Of a DNA stretch of 7,660 bases, positions 1-6,359 are shown in pieces (position 1 is the first letter of the stretch; the number at the start of each line of letters is the position of its first letter). Source of the DNA: CAKVOD01 sp050872805 (GTDB taxonomy: Bacteria > Bacillota > Clostridia > Christensenellales > UBA1242); NCBI GenBank assembly GCA_050872805.1, contig JBNMHN010000061.1, forward strand, positions 1 to 7,660, written 5' to 3'. The position numbers were made by a program, and so were the translations under genes. The notes below the pieces were generated by a model. The model was not told the DNA's origin and searched no databases. It saw nothing but the letters and a program-made list of their open reading frames with translations.

Positions 1-1
1 A

Positions 2-715
2 GGCGGAATTGACCACGTCAAAATTCACCATACAAACGAAATCGCGCAAAGCGAAGGTGCAACAGGCAAAAAGTTTGTCAATTATTGGATTCACAGTGGG
101 CATCTTATGGCAAACGGCGCAAAAATGAGCAAATCACTCGGCAATGGGTTTACCTTTGATGATTTGAAATCGCGCGGCTATCATCCACTTGCGCATAGAT
201 ATATGCTCTTGAAAGGTGACTATAAAAAGTCGTTCAACTTCACGTGGGAGAATATTCACAATGCGCAAATCGAACTTGTCAAAATTTGGCGCGCCGTCAG
301 CGAAATCGCCGACTGCGTCGGTGGGCAAATTCTAGACAAGTATTTGACAAAGTTCCGCGATGCGCTTGACGACGACTTGAACACATCACTTGCAATAACC
401 GAACTTTGGAATTTGTTAAACAGTAAAGAAGTGCCTGCCGACAAACTTGCCACACTTGAAAAGTTTGATAAAGTGCTAGGGCTTGACTTAGAAAACGCGG
501 ACTACCGCCTGAACGAACTTGAGGACTATCAAGGCATCAGCCAACTAGACAAACAAGCAGCGCGACTATTATTAAAGGATCGCGAACAAGCGCGCAAAGA
601 CAAAGACTATGCCAAAGCGGATGAAATCCGCGACAAAATCGACGCAATGGGTTTTGAAGTTTTGGACAGTAAAAATGGTTCCCAAATTAGACTCAAAGAG
701 TTCGGTAAACTTTAA
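2..715 (+). CDS. cysS: Cysteinyl-tRNA synthetase, C-terminal half (5' end outside window)
   Basis: Class I aminoacyl-tRNA synthetase that charges tRNA-Cys in the cytoplasm. The reading frame is open from the window edge and 237 residues are visible. At the start is GGIDHVKIHHTNEIAQSE, the family's zinc-site region; by alignment with E. coli CysRS the first His of HHTNE and its final Glu are two of the four Zn ligands. The KMSKS ATP-binding loop follows at 122-136, and about 190 residues lie beyond it, which matches the usual length of the anticodon-binding C-terminal part. The end (ADEIRDKIDAMGFEVLDS) is typical of the family. The catalytic HIGH motif and the start codon lie upstream of the window. 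The HHTNE form, instead of the E. coli-type HHENE, is a variant I associate with clostridial and candidate-phylum enzymes. The gene looks intact to its TAA stop. Its terminator is probably one of the hairpins that follow. Confidence 0.97.
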   Translation, partial: GGIDHVKIHHTNEIAQSEGATGKKFVNYWIHSGHLMANGAKMSKSLGNGFTFDDLKSRGYHPLAHRYMLLKGDYKKSFNFTWENIHNAQIELVKIWRAVSEIADCVGGQILDKYLTKFRDALDDDLNTSLAITELWNLLNSKEVPADKLATLEKFDKVLGLDLENADYRLNELEDYQGISQLDKQAARLLLKDREQARKDKDYAKADEIRDKIDAMGFEVLDSKNGSQIRLKEFGKL

Positions 716-819
716 AATATAAGGCATTGTGTTAAATGTGGGTCAAAAAAAATAGGGCTCTATGTCAAATGTTGGGGGCGAGAAAATAAAAAATTTTAGT
801 TGTTATTTGCTTGCATTAG

Positions 820-867
820 TATCTAGATATCCAAACTAGTTTGGATATCTAGATATTTTTGTTTTTT
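820..867 (+). terminator. 36-bp perfect palindrome plus T-run, likely cysS terminator
   Basis: Positions 820-855 read identically on both strands, with half-site TATCTAGATATCCAAACT. As RNA this folds into a 16-bp stem (820-835 with 840-855) capped by CTAG. It is followed by a U-rich stretch (about 855-867), the form of an intrinsic terminator for cysS, whose stop lies about 105 bp upstream. The stem is low in G+C, so termination strength is uncertain. A perfect loopless palindrome could also be a cruciform or a dimeric-protein site. Confidence 0.55.
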
Positions 868-894
868 AGTGGTATTTTTTTCTAATTTTAACAC

Positions 895-922
895 AAGTAG
901 AACTTTATGTCTACTTTTTTTT
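895..922 (+). terminator. Second terminator-like hairpin
   Basis: AAGTAGA (895-901) pairs with TCTACTT (910-916) across an 8-nt loop and runs straight into eight T residues (915-922). It is a short, weak stem but has the layout of an intrinsic terminator. It lies downstream of the larger palindrome and could back it up. Confidence 0.35.
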
Positions 923-1050
923 ATAATTTTATTCACTCACCCCAACATATATTATAAAACCTTAGTTTATATAGAAATTGTGGTAAAATAATAGTTGGGG
1001 GCATTTTAAGATGGCGTTAATAATCCCATTTAATGTAAAAATGTATTAAA

Positions 1051-1067
1051 AGTCAAAAATAGTCAAA
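1051..1067 (+). promoter_or_regulatory. CtsR operator box 1
   Basis: AGTCAAA-AAT-AGTCAAA is a directly repeated heptad with a 3-nt spacer, matching the CtsR operator established in B. subtilis ([A/G]GTCAAA-N3-[A/G]GTCAAA). It lies upstream of the -35 element of the ctsR promoter, 70 bp start to start from box 2. Confidence 0.93.
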
Positions 1068-1084
1068 AATTTTATTTAAAACAC

Positions 1085-1113
1085 TTGACAATTATGCGGC
1101 AAGTGATTATAAT
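1085..1113 (+). promoter_or_regulatory. Vegetative (SigA-type) promoter of ctsR-clpC
   Basis: TTGACA at 1085-1090 and TATAAT at 1108-1113 are both exact consensus and are separated by the optimal 17 bp. Transcription should begin near 1119-1121, inside or at the edge of CtsR box 2, giving a leader of about 35 nt. A short dyad, CACTTG at 1082-1087 and CAAGTG at 1100-1105, overlaps the -35 and spacer; it may be chance. Such a strong core promoter fits a gene that is held off by a repressor and released on heat stress. Confidence 0.93.
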
Positions 1114-1120
1114 ATAGGAA

Positions 1121-1137
1121 AGTCAAAGATAGTCAAA
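1121..1137 (+). promoter_or_regulatory. CtsR operator box 2
   Basis: AGTCAAA-GAT-AGTCAAA is a second exact CtsR heptad repeat. It begins 8 bp after the -10 element and so covers the probable transcription start, where bound CtsR would block RNA polymerase directly. Confidence 0.93.
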
Positions 1138-1154
1138 CAATATTTGGAGGAGTT

Positions 1155-1613
1155 ATGCAAACAATCAGCGATATCATTGAGCAGTTCTTGCTTGAGGCGT
1201 TTGACGACCACAAAGAAATCGAACTTTCAAGGAATGAACTTGCGGAACACTTTAAATGCGTTCCTAGCCAAATCAACTATGTTTTGTCAACGCGCTTTAC
1301 TCTTGAAAAAGGGTACGTCATTGACAGTCAGCGGGGCGGGGGCGGTTATGTCAAAATTCATAGAATTGAAATTGATGACGATTTCAAAGATTTGATTTTT
1401 GAAAAGATAGGTGACAGCATTGATTTTGTGACTGCGAGTGGCATTCTTGAGACGCTTTGTTCAAACGATGTTTTATCGGAAGAACAAAAACGATGCTTGG
1501 AAAGTGCAATTTCGGTAAAGTCGTTGAAAAACCCATTTAGAATTGAAGATGAAATTCGTGCAAGAATTCTGAAAAATACATTGACTATGATATATAAAGA
1601 AAAAGAAAAATAA
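1155..1613 (+). CDS. ctsR: CtsR, transcriptional repressor of class III heat-shock genes
   Basis: CtsR is a dimeric winged-helix repressor that binds tandem GTCAAA heptads and controls clp genes and itself. The 152-residue product is close to the B. subtilis length (about 154). The N-terminal DNA-binding part is plain to see: ISDIIEQFLLEAF, then NELAEHFKCVPSQINYVLSTRF (helix-turn-helix, about residues 27-48). Next comes the wing RGGGGYV at residues 60-66, the glycine loop that acts as heat sensor in B. subtilis CtsR; its Arg is a target of the McsB arginine kinase there. The C-terminal segment ends with the family-like EDEIRARILKNTLTMI. The ATG at 1155 follows GGAGGAG at 1146-1152. Two exact CtsR boxes lie just upstream, so autoregulation is very likely. 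clpC follows after 14 bp, almost certainly on the same transcript. No mcsA or mcsB is present between them. Confidence 0.96.
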   Translation: MQTISDIIEQFLLEAFDDHKEIELSRNELAEHFKCVPSQINYVLSTRFTLEKGYVIDSQRGGGGYVKIHRIEIDDDFKDLIFEKIGDSIDFVTASGILETLCSNDVLSEEQKRCLESAISVKSLKNPFRIEDEIRARILKNTLTMIYKEKEK

Positions 1614-1627
1614 AAGGAGAATATGTT

Positions 1628-4126
1628 ATGTTTTATTCATTTAATCCAACTGAAAGTGTAAAGCGCGTGATAAAAAACGCGTCCGAATTCGCTCTACTAC
1701 ACGGTCACGACCAAATAGGTTCGGAGCATTTGCTATACGGCATTTTGTCCGTCAGTGACAGTATGGCAGCAAAACTTTTGAAAAATCTAGGCGTGGATAA
1801 GAATACGTATGCTGAAATTTTTGATGAAAAGATAAATGACGGCTACAGTTTTTCAGGCTCATTTGAACCTCAATTCACGCCGCGTGCAAAGGAAATTTTT
1901 AGAGTCGCACAAACATTGTCTATGCAATTAAATCACGATTTTGTCGGCACCGAACATCTATTACTTGCAATCGTGATGTCGAGTGATTGTGTAGCAAATA
2001 CTTTGCTCACAAGAGGCTTTAGAGTCGATTTGAACGCGCTCCGCGACCAACTATTAGGTGTTTTGCGTGGCGGAAACGTATCATTCAACGAGTCATATGA
2101 CAATATGGAAAATTCAGGCAAACAAAACAATGCTATAAAAAGTCCGCTTGACGAAGATTTGCTCTCAATGGGTAGCGATTTGACTTTGAAAGCAAGACAA
2201 GGGAAGATTGACCCAGTTATCGGGCGTGAAGACGAAATCAATAAAATCATTGAAATACTTTGCCGAAAAACTAAGAACAACCCAGTTTTGATTGGTGAAG
2301 CGGGTGTCGGTAAGTCTGCAGTAGTTGAAGGCTTGGCACTTGCTATTGTCAAGGGGGAAGTTCCAAATATATTGAAAGACAAGGTCATCTATTCGCTTGA
2401 AATTGGCGGCTTGATGGCGGGCACCAAGTATCGTGGTAGTATGGAAGAAAAATTGAAATCTGCCATTGAAAAAATTATTGCAAACAAAAACATTATTGTC
2501 TTTATTGATGAAATTCACACACTTGCGCAAGCGGGCAGCGAGCAAGGCGAAATTAACCCTGCTGATATGCTAAAGCCATATTTGTCAAGAGGTGAGTTGC
2601 AAACAATCGGCGCAACCACAACGGATGAATACCGCAAGTACATTGAAAAAGACAAGGCACTTGAACGTCGTTTCCAACCTGTTATTGTCGAAGCACCAAC
2701 CGTTGAGCAAACAATTGCAATTTTGAAAGGTTTGCGCGATAGTTATGAGGCGTTCCACCAAGTTTCAATTTCGGATGAAGCAATTGAGGCGGCAGCAAAT
2801 CTTTCAGATAGATTTATTATGGACCGTCAGTTGCCCGACAAGGCGATTGACTTGATTGACCAAGCGTGCAGCAAAGTCAAAGTCAACAATTCAATTGTTT
2901 CTAGTGACTTGAAAACAAAAATGCAACAAATCAAGGAACTTGAAAATAACAAAAATGAGGCACTAATTCAAGAAAACTTTGAACGGGCGGCAAAATTCCG
3001 TGATGCAATTAAAAAATTGACTGATGAAGTCGAAAAATTGCAAAAAGAAAGCGATAGCGAATATCAAAAAACTGCAAACACAATAACTGCGGAAGATGTG
3101 GCGGAAATAGTTTCGCAATGGACAAAAATTCCTGTCACAAAGTTGACTGAGTCCGAAAAAGACCGCTTGCTTAGAATGGAAGAGATTTTGCATAAGCGTG
3201 TCATTGGGCAGGATGAAGCAGTTAGCGCTGTTGCGCGCGCAATCAAAAGGGCGAGAGCAGGGCTTAAGGACCCTAAACGTCCAATCGGGTCGTTCTTATT
3301 CCTAGGGCCAACGGGCGTTGGTAAAACCGAACTCAGCAAAGCGCTTGCTGAAGCAATGTTTGACGACGAAAACTTGATAATTCGACTTGATATGAGCGAA
3401 TATATGGAGCAGCATAGCGTTGCGAAATTGATTGGTTCGCCTCCGGGCTATGTCGGACACGACGAGGGCGGGCAACTCACTGAGGCGGTGCGAAGAAAAC
3501 CATATTCGGTTGTGTTGTTCGATGAAATTGAAAAAGCGCACCCTGACGTCTTTAATATGTTGTTGCAAATTCTTGACGATGGACGCTTGACCGACTCAAA
3601 GGGGCGTGTCGTAAGTTTCAAAAATACAATCATTATTATGACAAGCAACTGCGGAATTTCAGCGCTAAACGCAAAAAAACGTATGCTTGCGCAAAATAAT
3701 GCAGAACCTATGACCGATGAACAAGTTAAAGAGTTCTTGATGAATTCTTTGAAAGAGCATTTTAAGCCTGAATTTTTGAACCGTATAGACGTCATCACAA
3801 TATTCCACGCGCTTTCGCAACCAGAACTTGCGCAAGTCGCAAAGATTTTGATGAAACAACTTTGTAAGAAGTTGAGAGGTCAAAACATTGAGTTGAAATT
3901 GACTGAGCGTGCGCTCAAATACCTTGTCGAAAAGGGTTACGACCAAGAATTTGGTGCAAGACCTTTGAGAAGGGTAATTGAACACGAAATAGAGGATAAA
4001 CTCGCCGAGCTTATTTTGGAAAATGATTTGAAACCAACCGACAGCGTTGTTGTTGATGTCGAAAACAATGAATTGAAGCTAAAAATCAAAACACCGACAG
4101 TAAATTCTCAAGAAGAAAATAAATAA
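1628..4126 (+). CDS. clpC: ClpC-type AAA+ unfoldase (Hsp100), lacking the canonical ClpP-docking tripeptide
   Basis: ATP-driven hexameric unfoldase of cytoplasmic protein quality control that in Bacillota usually feeds ClpP. The 832 residues show the ClpC order: two N-domain repeats (about 1-150, with IGSEHLL and VGTEHLL), AAA-1 with Walker A GEAGVGKS (223-230), Walker B VFIDE (291-295) and ALERRF arginines (347-348), a ClpC-sized middle domain with a UVR-like FERAAKFRDAIKKL (451-464), and AAA-2 with Walker A GPTGVGKT (560-567), Walker B VVLFDE (628-633), sensor 1 MTSN (671-674) and sensor 2 GARPLRR (776-782). The N-domain glutamates matching the phosphoarginine-binding pair of B. subtilis ClpC (E32, E106) are kept as E33 and E109. 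The odd point is the loop after sensor 1: where Bacillus ClpC has VGF, this protein has MLA (686-688) with no length change. The ATG at 1628 has AAAGGAGA 7 bp upstream. Cotranscribed with ctsR; it lacks the zinc finger of ClpE and has the N-domain absent from ClpL. Confidence 0.95.
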   Translation: MFYSFNPTESVKRVIKNASEFALLHGHDQIGSEHLLYGILSVSDSMAAKLLKNLGVDKNTYAEIFDEKINDGYSFSGSFEPQFTPRAKEIFRVAQTLSMQLNHDFVGTEHLLLAIVMSSDCVANTLLTRGFRVDLNALRDQLLGVLRGGNVSFNESYDNMENSGKQNNAIKSPLDEDLLSMGSDLTLKARQGKIDPVIGREDEINKIIEILCRKTKNNPVLIGEAGVGKSAVVEGLALAIVKGEVPNILKDKVIYSLEIGGLMAGTKYRGSMEEKLKSAIEKIIANKNIIVFIDEIHTLAQAGSEQGEINPADMLKPYLSRGELQTIGATTTDEYRKYIEKDKALERRFQPVIVEAPTVEQTIAILKGLRDSYEAFHQVSISDEAIEAAANLSDRFIMDRQLPDKAIDLIDQACSKVKVNNSIVSSDLKTKMQQIKELENNKNEALIQENFERAAKFRDAIKKLTDEVEKLQKESDSEYQKTANTITAEDVAEIVSQWTKIPVTKLTESEKDRLLRMEEILHKRVIGQDEAVSAVARAIKRARAGLKDPKRPIGSFLFLGPTGVGKTELSKALAEAMFDDENLIIRLDMSEYMEQHSVAKLIGSPPGYVGHDEGGQLTEAVRRKPYSVVLFDEIEKAHPDVFNMLLQILDDGRLTDSKGRVVSFKNTIIIMTSNCGISALNAKKRMLAQNNAEPMTDEQVKEFLMNSLKEHFKPEFLNRIDVITIFHALSQPELAQVAKILMKQLCKKLRGQNIELKLTERALKYLVEKGYDQEFGARPLRRVIEHEIEDKLAELILENDLKPTDSVVVDVENNELKLKIKTPTVNSQEENK

Positions 4127-4128
4127 CA

Positions 4129-4162
4129 AAAAGCCTTTGCATTTTGACGTGCAAAGGTTTTT
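4129..4162 (+). terminator. Bidirectional intrinsic terminator between clpC and the convergent gene
   Basis: CCTTTGCA (4134-4141) pairs with TGCAAAGG (4150-4157) around an 8-nt loop. A/T pairs and one G-T pair extend the stem to 4129 and 4162. It ends in TTTTT on the plus strand, and an equivalent T-run follows the stem on the minus strand. It lies directly after the clpC stop and 43 bp beyond the end of the convergent minus-strand gene, so it can serve both. Confidence 0.85.
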
Positions 4163-4204
4163 CTTATAAAATCTATTTAAATTAGCAATTAAAATGTGTG
4201 CAAA

Positions 4205-6235
4205 TTAGTTATTTTGCAAAAGCGGATTAGTGTTAGGGAAATTAGAGTTTTTGATGCTCATCGGAGTAGTTGTTGTTTTGTCCGCAGTCGCCTTTGTTTC
4301 GTTTTTCAATTCATCAGGTGCACTAGCAATCTTTTTGTAATCAGCATTTGGTTCAGCCTTTGTCTCAGGTGTAGGAAGTGTGTTTGTGTCCGTTGCTGAG
4401 ATGTTTAAACCAGTGCGTGAATTTTTGATAGTTGTATTTCTGTTTGTGTCAATTGGATTGGTTTCGCGTGTGTAAATTCTATTTCCGTTGTTTGAATTTG
4501 AAACGACATTGTTATTTACTGTGTTTCTATTATCAGTACTGGTAGTGCTAGTAGTATTTGAGGTATTTGAAGTGTTTGTTGCGTTGTTGACACTGTTGTT
4601 TACTGTTTTATTTGGCGTAACACTGGTTCTATCATTATTGATAGGGGCAACATTGTTGTTTGTGTTGTTGTTCAAAGTGTTTGTGCCATTTCCATTATCA
4701 ATTACGACAGGGCGATTGCCGTTGTTGGTGTTTTTTGCGTCCGTAAGAATTTGCGTAATTGTGTCAATGCACGTCACTGCTTGGTTCATTAGGTCGGAAC
4801 GTTGTTCAAATGTTTCAAAAATTCTAGCAAAACTGCGGTCGAAATTTGTGTTATTGAAATCTAATTCAAGATTAAAGCCAAAGCGTGACAATTCATTGCT
4901 ATTGAGGCTATAAAGTTGTTGTGAAATTTCAAACAAACGGTTTGCTTGTGCATCAAGCTGTTGCTTTTGCGTTTCAGTGAGTGTAACATTGTCAAAATTG
5001 TCGGCTTCAATCATTCTTAAGGCCTCGTCAGTTGAATTTCTTAGATTGATTGAAACTTGTTTAATGTTTGCATTGCCATTTGCATCACTGTTTGCGATTT
5101 CTTTGATTTGGAATGCTAGAAACGCGATTTGGTTTTGACTATCAGCGTCAAAAATGTGACGATAGGTAAAACCATTTTCGCTATTATCATATGCTCTTGC
5201 AAAATCACGATTTTGGGTTTCAAATAGGCGTGAATTGTCGTTGTCTACGTGTTTTTTAGAAATATTATTGTTTGTTCTTGAAGTATTATTTATTGTTTGA
5301 CCATTGTTTCTTGAAGCGTCAAAATTGTTGTCAATGCGTCTGTCGGCGCTATTGTTGATATTATTTCCATTATCAACTATTGAATTAAATGTGTGTTTTG
5401 TCGAGTCTTTTTCGCTCATTTTGTCGCGATTGATTGTTGAATTTTGTATTTGGTTGTTGTCATTATTCGAATAAATATCTTTGTTTGTGTTTCTATTCAA
5501 GTCGTTTGTTTGACGATTTGAAATTCGGTTGACATTCGTTCTATTCATATTATTCGAATAGTTGGTATTCGTCTGGTTTGTTAATGTTTTTGATTGACTT
5601 TTAATTTGATTGTTGTTAGCCGTATTGTTGTTCGCAATATTATTATTGTTAGCCGCGTTTCTATTTGTAGCAGTGTTTTGCCTGTACGTGTCAATATTTG
5701 AATATCTTGGCGTTGTCAATGGTTCTCTATAAGTATTGACATTAGAGCGACCGTTGTTAGTAGGGTAGCCATAAGTGTTGACATTGCCACTATTTGTGTC
5801 GTTAATGCCATTATTTACGCTGTTGATGCCGCTGTTGCCGCCGTTATTGATTGTATTGGGTGCGTATGTGCCATTGACGCCATTTGCAGTATTGTTCATA
5901 TTTTGATAAACATTGCCATAGGCATCTGCACAATTACCATTTGCGCAATTGTTGTTGTAATTTAATGGATTGTTCGCATTGTTGTTTGCAATGCCGTTGT
6001 TCAATGTATAGTTGCCATTTGTGATAGCATTGTTTTGGTTAAGGTTGATGTTTGTTTGAGTATCCGCATTTTGTTTTGAAACAAATTTTGCGTTTGCGTC
6101 GTTTTCTTTAACGACTGTGCCGTTGTTTTGCATCAATTCAACCGCAGTATCGCGGTTCAAAATCGCTGAACCTCCGCCGACTATTGTTGTGACGCCCAGC
6201 ACGCTTGCTAGGCAAATTGATATAAATTTTTTCAT
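4205..6235 (-). CDS. Exported asparagine-rich low-complexity protein, family not recognised
   Basis: The 676-residue product has a Sec-type signal peptide: MKKF, then a hydrophobic core (ISICLASVLGVTTIV) and a small-residue stretch GGGSA suited to signal peptidase I cleavage near residue 24. No lipobox, LPXTG anchor or further membrane helix is seen. Residues about 60-335 and 503-590 are extremely rich in Asn, with Thr, Ser, Gly and Gln, including runs such as NAANNNNIANNNTANNN. A central segment (about 336-502) has ordinary composition and looks helical (AFLAFQIKEIA, QKQQLDAQANRLFEISQQL, FARIFETFEQ). The C-terminal 50 residues are charged (Lys, Glu, Asp). Cysteines are few: one in the signal peptide, a CANGNC pair near 97-102 and one near 489. 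I chose the ATG at 6235 because GGAGG lies 5 bp upstream; the longer TTG start at 6247 would put that site inside the gene. Function is unknown; a spore-surface, envelope or matrix role is only a guess from its position opposite spoVAC. The consistent reading frame, signal peptide and RBS make it a real gene. Confidence 0.85.
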   Translation of the reverse strand: MKKFISICLASVLGVTTIVGGGSAILNRDTAVELMQNNGTVVKENDANAKFVSKQNADTQTNINLNQNNAITNGNYTLNNGIANNNANNPLNYNNNCANGNCADAYGNVYQNMNNTANGVNGTYAPNTINNGGNSGINSVNNGINDTNSGNVNTYGYPTNNGRSNVNTYREPLTTPRYSNIDTYRQNTATNRNAANNNNIANNNTANNNQIKSQSKTLTNQTNTNYSNNMNRTNVNRISNRQTNDLNRNTNKDIYSNNDNNQIQNSTINRDKMSEKDSTKHTFNSIVDNGNNINNSADRRIDNNFDASRNNGQTINNTSRTNNNISKKHVDNDNSRLFETQNRDFARAYDNSENGFTYRHIFDADSQNQIAFLAFQIKEIANSDANGNANIKQVSINLRNSTDEALRMIEADNFDNVTLTETQKQQLDAQANRLFEISQQLYSLNSNELSRFGFNLELDFNNTNFDRSFARIFETFEQRSDLMNQAVTCIDTITQILTDAKNTNNGNRPVVIDNGNGTNTLNNNTNNNVAPINNDRTSVTPNKTVNNSVNNATNTSNTSNTTSTTSTDNRNTVNNNVVSNSNNGNRIYTRETNPIDTNRNTTIKNSRTGLNISATDTNTLPTPETKAEPNADYKKIASAPDELKNETKATADKTTTTPMSIKNSNFPNTNPLLQNN
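5678..5788 (-). repeat. Degenerate tandem peptide repeat, about 14-15 residues, within the Asn-rich protein
   Basis: Three successive units begin NVNTYGYP, NVNTYREP and NIDTYRQN, near residues 150-186 of the product. They share an N-[VI]-[ND]-T-Y core with variable linkers and suggest local duplication inside the low-complexity region. The DNA has diverged more than the peptide pattern. Confidence 0.5.
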
Positions 6236-6240
6236 AATTT

Positions 6241-6245
6241 CCTCC
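6241..6245 (-). promoter_or_regulatory. Ribosome binding site that fixes the start of the Asn-rich gene
   Basis: CCTCC on the plus strand is GGAGG on the minus strand, 5 bp before the ATG at 6235. It decides against the upstream in-frame TTG at 6247, whose second codon would lie within this site. Confidence 0.85.
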
Positions 6246-6283
6246 AAAATGTTTCTTTATTATTTGTAGTTTTTCAAAAATTA

Positions 6284-6314
6284 TTATAAAATTTTTTCAT
6301 TTTTTCCCATTTTA
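6284..6314 (+). promoter_or_regulatory. Candidate SigG-like promoter for spoVAC
   Basis: CATTTTA at 6308-6314 fits the SigG -10 pattern CATWNTA. TTATA at 6284-6288 matches four of five positions of a GHATR -35, but the spacer is 19 bp, slightly long. A start near 6321 would leave a leader of about 40 nt. In B. subtilis the spoVA operon is SigG-controlled, which makes this plausible but not shown. Confidence 0.25.
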
Positions 6315-6337
6315 TGATTAAAACATTGGTTTATGGC
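6309..6337 (-). promoter_or_regulatory. Candidate mother-cell (SigE/SigK-like) promoter for the Asn-rich gene
   Basis: On the minus strand CATAAAAT (6316-6309) fits the CATANNNT -10 pattern of SigE and SigK promoters, with CCATAAA about 13 bp upstream as a loose SigE-type -35. A vegetative alternative is TATAAT at 6288-6283, but nothing like TTGACA lies at the right distance. Both are weak, since this DNA is very A+T-rich. Confidence 0.22.
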
Positions 6338-6359
6338 AAAAATTTTGTTGTGAGGAATT

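Larger units (their letters stand above)
753..964. repeat. Possible decayed MITE/IS remnant with imperfect terminal inverted repeats
   Basis: The left arm (753-777, TAGGGCTCTATG... ending GTTGGGGG) pairs with the reverse complement of the right arm (940-964, TAAGGTTTTATAA... ending GTTGGGG). In an ungapped comparison about 18 of 25 positions agree, including a nine-base ATGTTGGGG core, and most differences are G/A or C/T transitions. About 210 bp would be enclosed, with no transposase and no obvious target duplication. The left arm resembles my memory of ISL3-family ends, which I cannot verify. In A+T-rich DNA part of the match may be chance. Confidence 0.3.

Noticed and set aside
741..769. 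GGTCAAA (741) and GTCAAA (764) as a further CtsR site
   Set aside because: The heptads are not repeated at the 10-bp interval that CtsR needs, and no promoter for a stress gene is nearby.
994..1002. Third copy of GTTGGGGGC as another end of the putative mobile element
   Set aside because: Only the nine-base core matches; the flanking bases agree no better than chance.
1011..1049. Twelve-codon ORF (MALIIPFNVKMY) before the ctsR promoter
   Set aside because: It is very short, the G-run upstream is not a convincing ribosome binding site, and it would end at CtsR box 1. Nothing supports translation.
4348..4380. LPTPE in the Asn-rich protein as a sortase anchor
   Set aside because: It lacks the Gly of LPXTG and no hydrophobic segment follows before the C-terminus.
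4488..4913. Plus-strand open frame rich in Phe, Val and Leu opposite the Asn-rich gene
   Set aside because: It is the mirror of Asn and Thr codons on the other strand, without its own ribosome binding site or a sensible domain pattern.
6200..6235. Cysteine in the signal peptide as a lipoprotein site
   Set aside because: The preceding residues (ISI) do not form a lipobox, and the Cys lies too early, within the hydrophobic core.
6236..6247. Upstream TTG start giving a MEEIMKK N-terminus for the Asn-rich gene
   Set aside because: The TTG overlaps the GGAGG ribosome binding site that serves the ATG at 6235, and the signal peptide naturally begins at MKKF.
6316..6344. SigF-like promoter with -10 GGCAAAAATT before spoVAC
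   Set aside because: Transcription would start at the ribosome binding site, leaving almost no leader, and the -35 match and spacing are poor.
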